Source: J051 sp040289295 (GTDB taxonomy: Bacteria; Armatimonadota; Fimbriimonadia; Fimbriimonadales; ATM1). From it: 64,000 bases of DNA. Positions within the stretch are counted from its first letter, which is position 1. The number at the start of each line of letters is the position of its first letter. The notes beneath the pieces were generated by a model. It was not told where the DNA came from. It was given only the letters and a program-made list of their open reading frames with translations, and did not search any database. The position numbers were made by a program, and so were the translations under genes. Of this stretch, positions 1 through 7,562 are shown piece after piece. Where the stretch lies: assembly GCA_040289295.1 (NCBI GenBank), contig PSLA01000010.1, positions 14,499-78,498 of the forward strand. Direction: 5' to 3'.

Positions 1-900
1 GACCTCATAGCCGCCAGACAGGTCAAAGACCCCACGCTACGCTTCGGAGCAAACTCCTTCGGCTTCGACCCGTCGCAGCAAACTGAAGACCTCGGTTCAG
101 ATAGTGTGGAGGCAACTCGGCTCGGACTGCGGAACTTGAGGCGAGTGATGACGTACCTCATTCCTGCCACTGTGCGATTCGGCGAGGACTACACCGACCT
201 CGGCGCAATGTACATCAACGTCTGGGGACAGTTCAACGCCGAGATCGGACACGTAATTGCCGTCGTCGGTGGCGTGTTGATGACGAACTATCACGCCGGG
301 CGCGGAGGCGAACCCTTCACAATGGTGCCTAAAGAGCGGCAGCAGGCTGCCGTCAAATTGCTAGCCCAAGAGTGCCTCAACACGCCGACCTGGCTGATGC
401 CCGAGGAGGTGCTGCGGAAGCTCGGACCGCACGGAGCAGCCGACAACCTGCGCGGCGCCCAGTCGCGCGTGCTGAACCAGTTGCTCAGCGACTCCAGGCT
501 CAACCACATGATGGACCTCGAGCAGCGCTTCGGCAACCAGGCGTACTCGGTCAGCCAGATGCTCGACGACCTGCGCGCAGCCGTGTTCACCGAACTGAAC
601 GCGAGCAAGCCAGCGATTGACCTGTATCGTCGGACGCTCCAGCGAACGTATGTGAACATCCTCGTCGGCAAACTCTCCAACGACAGTACCGAAGTACGCT
701 CGCGCGCCATCGGGGAGCTGCGCAAAGTAGTCACGCTCATCCGCCAGGCGATCCCCAAGGCGGCGAACCACGAAACGGGGCTACACCTCGATGACCTGCG
801 GCGACACATCGAGCACTCGCTCTCGAACCCGCCGGCGCCTCCCGCTCAAGCGGTCGCCCCCGCGTTCCCCAGGGCTGGCGAGAGCAGCGATGTAAGGTGA
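1..900 (+). CDS. Zinc-dependent metalloprotease (DUF5117/DUF4953 family), C-terminal part
   Basis: The reading frame is open from the first base of the window, so only the last 299 residues are present; the real start lies to the left. The opening residues (DPSQQTEDLG, then EATRLGLRNLRRVM) and the later LYRRTLQRTYV stretch match what I know of the C-terminal half of large DUF5117/DUF4953 metalloproteases, which follows the HExxH catalytic domain. That catalytic domain is outside the window. Such proteins are usually exported and about 800-900 residues long. The stop codon overlaps the GTG start of the next gene by 4 bases, so the two are probably co-transcribed. The last 25 residues are Pro/Ala-rich and probably disordered. 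The family call is fairly secure; the substrate is unknown. Confidence 0.78.
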   Translation, partial: DLIAARQVKDPTLRFGANSFGFDPSQQTEDLGSDSVEATRLGLRNLRRVMTYLIPATVRFGEDYTDLGAMYINVWGQFNAEIGHVIAVVGGVLMTNYHAGRGGEPFTMVPKERQQAAVKLLAQECLNTPTWLMPEEVLRKLGPHGAADNLRGAQSRVLNQLLSDSRLNHMMDLEQRFGNQAYSVSQMLDDLRAAVFTELNASKPAIDLYRRTLQRTYVNILVGKLSNDSTEVRSRAIGELRKVVTLIRQAIPKAANHETGLHLDDLRRHIEHSLSNPPAPPAQAVAPAFPRAGESSDVR

Positions 901-1820
901 AGCGCATCGTTTCGATTAGCCTCGGCTCAAGCAAACGAGACAAGTCGAGCCGAGTGAACATCCTCGGCGAGGAGTTCCTCGTCGAGCGAATCGGTGTCGA
1001 TGGAGACCTGCGCCGATTCGAGAAGATGTTCGCTCGGCTCGACGGCGAAGCCGATGCACTCGGAGTCGGCGGCGCAGACCTGTACCTCTGGATTGACGAC
1101 CGGCGGTACACCTTTCGGCAGATCAAGCGCCTCGTGTCTGGTGCGAAGCGCACGCCGGTGGTGGACGGCAGCGGCATCAAAAACACGCTTGAGCGGCGAT
1201 TGATCCACCACTTGAACCATAGCGAAGTCGTGCCATTCGGCTGCTTGCGAGTCCTCCTCACAATGGCTGTAGACCGATTCGGAATGGCGAAGGCGTTGAC
1301 GGACGTATGTCCGAACGTGGTCTTCGGCGACGCGATGTTCGGCATTGGATTGCCACTCCGCATAAGATCGTACGGCGCGTTGCGGATGATCGGCAAGGCG
1401 CTGCTGCCCATCATCACGAGATTGCCTTTCCAATGGTTCTATCCAACCGGTGAGAAGCAGGATGAACGCAAGCCGAAGTTTGGGTGGGCTTTTCGCGAGG
1501 CTGACGTAATCTGCGGCGATTGGCACTACATCCGCAGGCACTGCCCTGACGACCTTGGCGGGAAAATTATCATCACCAACACGGTTCGAACGAGCGACAT
1601 CGAGTTCTTGACCCGCGCTGGAGCAACAAGGGTGATTACCAGCACGCCAAAGATGGACGGCGAGTCGTTCGGCACCAACGTAATGGAGGGGGTGCTTGTC
1701 GCCCTCCTGGGCAAGCGGCCGGAAGAGTTGACTGCGGACGACTACAACTCCATCCTCGACCGCATCGGTTGGCAGCCAAACGTCTACGAGCTCTCGTCAC
1801 CGCCCAACTCGCCGAGCTGA
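897..1820 (+). CDS. Conserved protein of the family annotated 'quinate 5-dehydrogenase'
   Basis: A 307-residue protein starting at GTG 897, translationally coupled (GTGA) to the metalloprotease stop. It begins MKRIVSISLGSSKRD and contains ADLYLWIDDRRY, TPVVDGSGIKNTLERR and PFQWFYPTGEKQ, a pattern I recall from a family that databases label quinate 5-dehydrogenase, mainly in Firmicutes. The enzymatic label is poorly supported: I see no classical Rossmann GxGxxG, and no shikimate or quinate genes lie nearby. It is better treated as a conserved protein of unknown function. The last 37 bases overlap the 3' end of the convergent ABC ATPase gene. Confidence 0.6.
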   Translation: MKRIVSISLGSSKRDKSSRVNILGEEFLVERIGVDGDLRRFEKMFARLDGEADALGVGGADLYLWIDDRRYTFRQIKRLVSGAKRTPVVDGSGIKNTLERRLIHHLNHSEVVPFGCLRVLLTMAVDRFGMAKALTDVCPNVVFGDAMFGIGLPLRIRSYGALRMIGKALLPIITRLPFQWFYPTGEKQDERKPKFGWAFREADVICGDWHYIRRHCPDDLGGKIIITNTVRTSDIEFLTRAGATRVITSTPKMDGESFGTNVMEGVLVALLGKRPEELTADDYNSILDRIGWQPNVYELSSPPNSPS

Positions 1821-2533
1821 ACCTCGACTTCGCTGCGCAAGTCCACTCGCGACACCGTGCCATCCCGCACGTGCACAATTCGGTCGCTGACGTCAACCAT
1901 CTTTAGGTCATGCGTCGCTGATATGACGGTAACCCCTCGCTCCTGGTTCAAACCACGAAGCAGGTGGATGATCTCTTGACCCGTCTTGAGGTCAAGGTTC
2001 CCTGTAGGCTCATCAGCGAGGAGGATAGCTGGTTCATTGGCAAGGGCGCGCGCGATCGCCACACGCTGCTGCTGTCCACCTGAAAGCTCTGTTGGTCGGT
2101 GGTGATACCGGTTTTCCAACCCAACGAGGTCCAGCAGCCTCGCCGCTCGGTCGTCAGCTTCGTCGGCGGGAACGCCAGCGAACAGCATCGGGAGCGTCAC
2201 GTTCTCAAGCGCTGTCCTAACCGTGATCAGATTGAACGTTTGGAAGATGTAGCCTATTGTGTGGCAGCGCATGTATGCGAGCTCATGAGGCGTCAGTTGT
2301 GCAATGTCAACCTGGTTGATATACACCGAGCCTGACGTCGGATTGTCCAAGCCCCCGATCATGTTGAACAAGGTGCTCTTGCCGCTACCACTTGGGCCCA
2401 TAATTGACACGTACTCGCCGCGGTAGACGTCGAGCGTTACGCCAGCGAGAGCCGTGACAGTCGTCGAACCCATTTGATACTTCTTCACGAGGTTGCGCGT
2501 GCGGACGATCGGCTCGCGCTCCGAGGTCGCCAT
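1784..2533 (-). CDS. ABC transporter ATP-binding protein, LolD/MacB type
   Basis: 249 residues with a full ABC ATPase core: Walker A GPSGSGKS at residues 46-53, signature LSGGQQQRVA near 148, Walker B ILLADEPTGNLD, and the H-loop in ISATHDLKM. The NxxS-type ending after Walker A and the TGNLD sequence are typical of the LolD/MacB/FtsE class, which powers FtsX-fold permeases that act mechanically on lipoproteins, peptides or cell-wall enzymes rather than pumping small solutes. The ATG overlaps the permease stop (TGATG), so the ATPase is the last gene of a coupled set: unknown 242-aa protein, PqqD-like, permease, ATPase. The substrate cannot be told from sequence. Confidence 0.9.
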   Translation of the reverse strand: MATSEREPIVRTRNLVKKYQMGSTTVTALAGVTLDVYRGEYVSIMGPSGSGKSTLFNMIGGLDNPTSGSVYINQVDIAQLTPHELAYMRCHTIGYIFQTFNLITVRTALENVTLPMLFAGVPADEADDRAARLLDLVGLENRYHHRPTELSGGQQQRVAIARALANEPAILLADEPTGNLDLKTGQEIIHLLRGLNQERGVTVISATHDLKMVDVSDRIVHVRDGTVSRVDLRSEVEVQLGELGGDESS

Positions 2534-3096
2534 CAGACTTCTACCCTCAGGGCGTCATTTGCCTGCGTCCGAGCGGCAGCGAGCGCCGGTGCGATCGAGG
2601 CGATGAGGGTCAAACCTGAACCCACCAACAGCGGAATCAACACGGAATCTTGCACAAACGGAAGGACCGGCACACTTGACTGCCATCCGAAAACCGCCGC
2701 CACACACGCGCCGAGCAATGACCCCAACAACGAAGAAGCCAACCCCACGACGAGCGATTCGATGAGGAACACCTTGGCGATGAAGGTATCAGTGGCGCCG
2801 AGACACTTCAAGGTGCCGATCTCCCGATAGCGCTCGACAACGCTCATCAGCATCGTGTTGGCGATTCCAACCGCGCAAAGCGCGAGCGACATTGCAGCGA
2901 GAAAGCGCAGCTTCGCCTGGTCGTCCGCCACGCCGAGCACGCGCACACCCTGGAGATAGGCGAAGAACGACACGCCCAGCGCGACGCCCGCCCCAGTCGC
3001 CAACTGGCGAGCCGGACGCATGCGAATGCCACTCCAAGCGTGCCGAAACGCGACACGGAGGCTGGGGTCGCGCTGGCGTTGTATGGTGAACCTCAC
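2533..3096 (-). CDS. Very short FtsX/MacB-type ABC permease
   Basis: 187 residues starting at GTG 3096, which overlaps the upstream PqqD-like stop as GTGA. The C-terminal FtsX domain is clear: ANTMLMSVVERYREIGTLKC is the classic cytoplasmic coupling motif, followed by three hydrophobic helices and ARTQANDALRVE at the end. A first helix lies near residues 33-48. The large periplasmic domain (about 200 residues in MacB) that normally separates helix 1 from helix 2 is absent; only about 20 residues connect them. Because the start overlaps its neighbour, the shortening looks like the natural form rather than a broken copy, though an internal deletion cannot be excluded. It pairs with the ATPase immediately downstream. 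Confidence 0.82.
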   Translation of the reverse strand: MRFTIQRQRDPSLRVAFRHAWSGIRMRPARQLATGAGVALGVSFFAYLQGVRVLGVADDQAKLRFLAAMSLALCAVGIANTMLMSVVERYREIGTLKCLGATDTFIAKVFLIESLVVGLASSLLGSLLGACVAAVFGWQSSVPVLPFVQDSVLIPLLVGSGLTLIASIAPALAAARTQANDALRVEV

Positions 3097-3452
3097 TTCT
3101 CTCGGAAGGAGATATACCCGCGATGAGCCAGCGAAGCGAGAAAGCTGAGCAACGAAGCCTCCGCCTCGGGCTGCGTTATTCGAAATTCTGTCTTCAGGGC
3201 AGAGGCGATCGCCTTCGCCGTGCGTTTCCCGTCACAGAGGCGCCAAACGAAAGCGCCTAACTCGTCGAGCTCCACTTCGCGATGTTCTGGCGTCTTCAGC
3301 ACCTTTGCCAGCAGTCGACGCCAGCGGCCAGACATCTCAACCGGCACGTGCAGCAGCACACGCCCATCCTCCCCCGTCCACCCCACCCGCTCGGCGCGCA
3401 CCGGTTTGGAGCGCAGGGCATCTGCTCGCGTAAGCGGTCGCTTTCGACTCAC
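3093..3452 (-). CDS. PqqD-like small winged-helix protein (RRE-type fold)
   Basis: 119 residues if translation starts at GTG 3452, which overlaps the upstream stop (GTGA) as the other junctions of this operon do; a TTG at 3467 is an alternative. The second half (ELDELGAFVWRLCDGKRT, then a helical tail ending in YISFREK) is the PqqD signature. PqqD proteins bind peptide substrates of RiPP-modifying enzymes in PQQ biosynthesis and related pathways. No radical-SAM PqqE or precursor peptide is visible here, so a PQQ role is unlikely. Coupling to an ABC transporter suggests a role in recognising or delivering the exported or modified substrate; that is inference. Confidence 0.75.
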   Translation of the reverse strand: MSRKRPLTRADALRSKPVRAERVGWTGEDGRVLLHVPVEMSGRWRRLLAKVLKTPEHREVELDELGAFVWRLCDGKRTAKAIASALKTEFRITQPEAEASLLSFLASLAHRGYISFREK

Positions 3453-4177
3453 CTCCCGCTCACCCAATCCTGCAAGGGTATCGTGCCACGCCCCGTGCGC
3501 ACGAGCGTCACCAACGTATTCTCCTCGGGAAGGTGCAGCGCAACGCCTGCCGCGCGGACGCCGAGCAAACCGAGCGGCGGCTTGGTTCCTCCCGCAAGGT
3601 ACGCGAGATTGCTGACAGCATCCACGGGTCGGAGCCGCGTCGCCTTCGCTCCCCAGTCAGCGAGCGTAGTTTGCGCAAGCAAGCGGTCGGCGAGGCTCCA
3701 ACGCTCTGCCACTACCATCTCGAAGCGAGACGCGAAGCGAACAGCGATGCGGCCAGCCAGAGCGTCGAAGCGCCGCATGGCGAGGCGCAAAGGGAGGCGC
3801 AGCCGCAAGCCGAGAACCTCCCACGGGATGGTGTCGCCAGAGAACGCCTCGAACCCTCCGAGAATCGCCCGCGCCTCCTGCTTGAACGAGTCGCGCGAAG
3901 GCCCTGAGCGCTCGATCAGAAACACGCGGCCATGCCCATCGTCCCACACTAATCCTCCGTATCCCTTCAGCGCGCCGTGCCAGCGGAATTCGCTGCCGTC
4001 GGCGTGCGTGTGGAGCGGTTGCCTGCGCTTCTTCGCGCTCTGACGGAGAAGCCGGAGGTATTCATGCGCGCGCTCAGCGAGATCGGGGGCACGCTTCGCA
4101 GGTTCCCATCGAATCTGCAGAAGCCCTCCGGCAGTGCTTTCCAGCTGGACGTACCCGCGTCGGAACCCGCCGCGCAA
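3449..4177 (-). CDS. Hypothetical protein encoded upstream of the PqqD-ABC set
   Basis: About 242 residues. I do not recognise a family. It is soluble-looking, rich in Arg, Leu and Trp, with the stretches HGALKGYGGLVWDDGHGRVF in the middle and AYLAGGTKPPLGLL near the C-terminus. The given start is TTG 4177, but the same frame stays open upstream and reads convincingly protein-like (IPLSDSWHPTV just before it), with no ATG or GTG until well inside tatA. The true N-terminus may therefore lie a little upstream, or a start codon was lost to a sequencing error. Its 3' end overlaps the PqqD-like start, so it belongs to that operon and likely works with it. Confidence 0.65.
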   Translation of the reverse strand: MRGGFRRGYVQLESTAGGLLQIRWEPAKRAPDLAERAHEYLRLLRQSAKKRRQPLHTHADGSEFRWHGALKGYGGLVWDDGHGRVFLIERSGPSRDSFKQEARAILGGFEAFSGDTIPWEVLGLRLRLPLRLAMRRFDALAGRIAVRFASRFEMVVAERWSLADRLLAQTTLADWGAKATRLRPVDAVSNLAYLAGGTKPPLGLLGVRAAGVALHLPEENTLVTLVRTGRGTIPLQDWVSGR

Positions 4178-4244
4178 GACAGTTGGGTGCCACGAATCGC
4201 TTAGGGGTATTCCAAACCCCTGCCAGCAAAAGCGCGACTGCTCC

Positions 4245-4466
4245 TTAACCGTTGTTTTCGTCAGATTCTTTGGTCTCGAGCGCGGCCTGACGCTTTACCT
4301 CTTCCAGCGCGCGCTTGCCCTCTTCGAGGCCGCGCTGAAACTCGCCGGCTCCACGCCCAAGACCTCGCATCAACTGAGGAACCTTGCTGCCTCCGAACAG
4401 CAGCAGAATGACCACCGCCACGATGAGCAGTTCGTTCATCTGAAGAAATCCAAGCATGACTTCCAT
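4245..4466 (-). CDS. tatA: Sec-independent protein translocase subunit TatA/E
   Basis: 73 residues with the TatA plan: one N-terminal membrane helix (NELLIVAVVILLLFGGSKVP), the FG pair at its end, then an amphipathic helix (MRGLGRGAGEFQRGLEEG) and a charged tail. TatA oligomers form the conduit for folded proteins carrying twin-arginine signals. No tatC is present in the window. A second in-frame ATG at 4457 (MLGFLQM) is also possible. It lies upstream of the PqqD-ABC set on the same strand, with a gap of about 70 bases, and is divergent from selA, with a 100-base shared upstream region. Confidence 0.9.
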   Translation of the reverse strand: MEVMLGFLQMNELLIVAVVILLLFGGSKVPQLMRGLGRGAGEFQRGLEEGKRALEEVKRQAALETKESDENNG

Positions 4467-4566
4467 GGTAATCGTACCCTTTTTGGCTTGCTCTCCACAA
4501 GATTATACGCGCAGCGACGCCCCCGAGGTTTTCTCGGCCAGCCGAATGCCGTAAAATCCGACCATC

Positions 4567-5922
4567 GTGGACCAAAAACAGTGTCGGAGCCTTCCGAGCG
4601 TGTCCATCCTGATAGAAAGCCCTGAGTTGGCTGTCTTCCCACACGCCGACGCGGTTGAAGCAGCGCGCGAGGCTATAGAGAACGCCCGGAACGCCATGGG
4701 GGATGGCGAGCCGCCCGCCGAGGAACAGATCCTCCAAGACGCGGTCGCTATTGCCAAACGACTCCGCACGCCCGGCTTCAACCGGGCAATCAACTGCAGC
4801 GGAGCGATCCTCAACACGAGCCTCGGGCGAGCGCGCCTGTGCACGGATGCGGTCATGGCGATCCAGCGCGTCGCCGAAAGCCACTCGACCCTCGAGGTCG
4901 ACCTGGATACAGGCGGCAGAGGAGATAGACAACGCCCTCTGCGACGGCTGCTTGCGCGGCTCACCGGCGCCGAGGATGCCCTCGTGGTCAACAACAACGC
5001 GGCGGCAGTGCTCCTCGTCGTGAACACTTTCGCGCTCGGCAGGAAGGCACTCCTCTCCCGAGGTCAAAGCGTTGAAATCGGAGGTTCCTTCCGGATGCCG
5101 GACGTGGTGCGCCAGGCAGGAGCGACGCTCGTTGACGTGGGCTGCACCAACCGCACGCGCGTGAGTGACTACGAGAGCGCCGCCGACGAAGAGACGGCTC
5201 TCATCATCCGGTGCCATCCGAGCAACTTCGCCCTCACCGGCTTCGTAGAAGAGCCGATGGTCGCCGATTTGGCTGAGTGTGCGTCCAGGTTGGGGGTCCT
5301 GTTGCTCGACGACGTGGGCAGCGGATGCCTGGTCGAGACAAGTGCTATGGGCTTACCGCACGAGCCAACAATCCAGGAGTCGCTACGCGCGGGCGCGCAC
5401 ATCATCACCGCAAGCGGCGACAAGTTGTTGGGCGGCCCGCAGGCGGGCATCATCGTAGGCCGGCGAGATCTCGTTCGCCGAGTGGCGCGCAATCCGATGG
5501 CGCGCGCGCTCCGCATTGACAAACTGACCGCCGCGGCGCTTGAAGCTACGCTACGGCTCTATGTCGAGGGGCGAGAGAGGGAGATTCCCACGATTCGCTA
5601 CCTCTCGCGGACTCTAAACGAGGTGGAGCAGTTGGCGCACGACCTGGTCGGACTACTCAAACAGGCAGGCATCACGGCGATCGCGGAGCGTGCTACGGCC
5701 GAGCCGGGCGGCGGCGCTCTTCCGGGTGCCGCCCTGCCGAGCACCCGGGTGGGCTTTCCTGGCCAGGATCCGCCGAGCTTTGCCCAACGGCTCAGGCTGG
5801 GCGAACCTCCGGTGATCGGATATATCCAACGCGACTGCTTCTGGCTGGACATGCGGACGGTGGATGAGGAAGAGTTAGACACTCTCGCGAGTGCGATATT
5901 GGCCGCGCACAAACCATCATGA
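4567..5922 (+). CDS. selA: L-seryl-tRNA(Sec) selenium transferase (SelA-like)
   Basis: 451 residues from GTG 4567, the family's usual length. SelA is a PLP enzyme that turns Ser-tRNA(Sec) into Sec-tRNA(Sec) using selenophosphate. Visible family marks are the N-terminal INCSGAILNTSLGRA, the RGDRQRPLRRLLARLTGAEDA region, the PLP-lysine motif SGDKLLGGPQAG with Lys near residue 286, and IDKLTAAALEATLRLY. No selB, selD or tRNA(Sec) is visible here, so the pathway cannot be confirmed from this window; SelA-fold paralogues with other roles do exist. It overlaps the following HD-GYP-like gene by 4 bases (ATGA), which implies translational coupling. Confidence 0.85.
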   Translation: MDQKQCRSLPSVSILIESPELAVFPHADAVEAAREAIENARNAMGDGEPPAEEQILQDAVAIAKRLRTPGFNRAINCSGAILNTSLGRARLCTDAVMAIQRVAESHSTLEVDLDTGGRGDRQRPLRRLLARLTGAEDALVVNNNAAAVLLVVNTFALGRKALLSRGQSVEIGGSFRMPDVVRQAGATLVDVGCTNRTRVSDYESAADEETALIIRCHPSNFALTGFVEEPMVADLAECASRLGVLLLDDVGSGCLVETSAMGLPHEPTIQESLRAGAHIITASGDKLLGGPQAGIIVGRRDLVRRVARNPMARALRIDKLTAAALEATLRLYVEGREREIPTIRYLSRTLNEVEQLAHDLVGLLKQAGITAIAERATAEPGGGALPGAALPSTRVGFPGQDPPSFAQRLRLGEPPVIGYIQRDCFWLDMRTVDEEELDTLASAILAAHKPS

Positions 5923-6527
5923 GCGAAGTCGAGGGCGTTTGGGAACAAGAGGTTGCCGAAGCGAGCGCAGTCGTTCGCGCGCTGCTGCTCGCCCTTGACG
6001 CGTACCTGCCTGGTGGGGCTAAGCGAGGGGAGCACGTGTCGGTGCTGACGGTCAGCACGTTGGAGCGGCTGGGCGCATCGGACACCGAACTCGCAATCGC
6101 CCGCCAGGCCGGTGCGCTGCACGACATCGGCAAACTGTGCGTGAGCCGCAAGGTCCTCCTCAAACCCGCGCCCCTGACTGCAAGGGAGTTGACCGAAGTG
6201 CGAGAGCACGTGCGGCACGGCGCCGCGCTCCTGGGGCGTATCCCTACGGTCGCCACCTGCGCGCCGCTGGTGCTCAGGCAGTACGAACGTTGGGCAGGCA
6301 CAGGCTTCCCGAACGGCATGAAAGGAACGGAGATCCCCCTCGGGGCACGCGCCCTGAGCGTTTCGCTCGCCTTTGTTGCGATGACTACGCCCCAGCCGTG
6401 GCGTGAGGCGCTCAGCGAAGAAAATGCGATCACGCAGATTCGAGAGGACGCGAGCCACTCCTTCGACCCAGAGGTCGTGGAGGCGTTCCTCGCGGTTCAG
6501 CCGCTCATCCAGCCCGTTGAGTTGTAG
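5919..6527 (+). CDS. Degenerate HD-GYP domain protein
   Basis: 202 residues. The HD signature is intact (LHDIGK, His68-Asp69) and the GYP region is recognisable as GTGFPNGMKGTEIPLGAR. Several residues that bind metal or c-di-GMP in active HD-GYP phosphodiesterases have changed: the usual HHER is QYER, GYP is GFP, and the Asp of the usual ADxFDAMT segment is missing (SLAFVAMTT). It may therefore be a weak enzyme or a non-catalytic sensor. It has no receiver or other input domain. The start overlaps the selA stop, so it is co-translated with that gene; I know of no functional link between the two. Confidence 0.75.
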   Translation: MSEVEGVWEQEVAEASAVVRALLLALDAYLPGGAKRGEHVSVLTVSTLERLGASDTELAIARQAGALHDIGKLCVSRKVLLKPAPLTARELTEVREHVRHGAALLGRIPTVATCAPLVLRQYERWAGTGFPNGMKGTEIPLGARALSVSLAFVAMTTPQPWREALSEENAITQIREDASHSFDPEVVEAFLAVQPLIQPVEL

Positions 6528-6755
6528 GGTCTTGCACGCGGAAGTCGCCTCTGTTCGCGCGGAGACAAAGTGAAGAAGACGGGTAGGGCCAAACCACCGA
6601 GAACCCATAGCCCACCGAACGGTGGCGAGCCCCCCGCAGGGGGGCGAGCGTCACTCCCGCTCCCCCTGGGAGAGGGTCGGGGTGGTCACCCCCTCTCCCT
6701 CTGGGAGAGGGAGTGAATCGCCCGACACACCCGACCTCTGGTAAACACCCTCCGC
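6528..6755. repeat. Intergenic gap holding two family A repeat cores
   Basis: No gene is seen. Bases 6660-6715 carry two imperfect family A cores (GGGAGAGGG preceded by CTCCCCCT or CTCTCCCT), arranged so that the pair is itself roughly palindromic. Upstream, GCCCCCCGC and GGGGGGC at about 6630-6646 make another G/C hairpin. The run of hairpins could terminate transcription from the selA unit before the nitroreductase gene. Confidence 0.7.
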
Positions 6756-7562
6756 ATGGCAAACGAGAGCTATCACACTGCATGGTTGAAGCGGTTCGGA
6801 TATCCATTTGATGGCTCCCCGCCGCGCATCGCGCATCTACTGCGGCACCGAAGCGTCCGCTCGTTCGATCGCTCTCGCGAAGTGCCTGAGGAAATGGTGC
6901 GCGCGCTCATCGGCGCTGCGCAGAGCGCTTCCACCAGCAGCAACCTACAGCTCTGGTCGGTCATCTCGGTCCAAGAGCCAGAGCGGCGCGACGCAATCGC
7001 CAGGCTTTGCGCGAATCAGGACCACGTGCGCGAGGCGCATTGGTTCTTCGCGTTCCTGGTGGATCACTATCGCTTGCGTTCGGCGGCGCTCGCCGCTGGA
7101 GAAAATCCAAGCGGGCTCGACTACGTGGAGTACTTCATCATGGGCCTCGTAGACGCCGCGCTCGCCGCTGAAAGGATGGTGTGCGCTGCGGAAACGCTGG
7201 GGCTGGGCATCTGCTACATCGGCGCGTTGCGCAACGACGCACAGGGAGTCGCACAACTCCTCAACCTACCCGACGGCACGTTCGGAGCTTTCGGCCTTTG
7301 CCTCGGCTGGCCGTCACCTGATGCCAAGAGCGAGATCAAACCGCGACTCCGCCCCAACACGATTTGGTTCAAAGAGAGGTACCAAGCGGAGACGGACATC
7401 AGCGAGTACGACGAGCGGATGCGTCAGTTTTACGCTTCGCAAGGAATGAACCCCGGTGTTACCTGGTCGATGCGTTCAGGCAAACGCGTGGACGACCACC
7501 ACCTCACCGGTAGAGAGAGGCTACGGGAGTTCCTGCTGCGGCGCGGCTTCAATCGCCGATGA
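6756..7562 (+). CDS. Nitroreductase family protein (NfsA-like)
   Basis: 268 residues. These FMN enzymes reduce nitro compounds or flavins with NAD(P)H. The N-terminal LLRHRSVRSF is the standard opening that contacts FMN phosphate. The central AAETLGLGICYIGALRND and the FGLCLGWPSPDAKSEIKPRL segment match the oxygen-insensitive NfsA/FRP branch. The C-terminal 60 residues are charged. It ends 14 bases inside the convergent xdhC gene. The physiological substrate is unknown. Confidence 0.85.
   Translation: MANESYHTAWLKRFGYPFDGSPPRIAHLLRHRSVRSFDRSREVPEEMVRALIGAAQSASTSSNLQLWSVISVQEPERRDAIARLCANQDHVREAHWFFAFLVDHYRLRSAALAAGENPSGLDYVEYFIMGLVDAALAAERMVCAAETLGLGICYIGALRNDAQGVAQLLNLPDGTFGAFGLCLGWPSPDAKSEIKPRLRPNTIWFKERYQAETDISEYDERMRQFYASQGMNPGVTWSMRSGKRVDDHHLTGRERLREFLLRRGFNRR

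Noticed and set aside
3093..3452. PQQ biosynthesis locus
   Set aside because: Only a PqqD-like protein is present; no PqqA, B, C or E genes are nearby.
6660..6715. Pair of palindromes considered as a CRISPR-like array
   Set aside because: Only two units with no regular spacers; they are family A repeats. No CRISPR array is present in the window.
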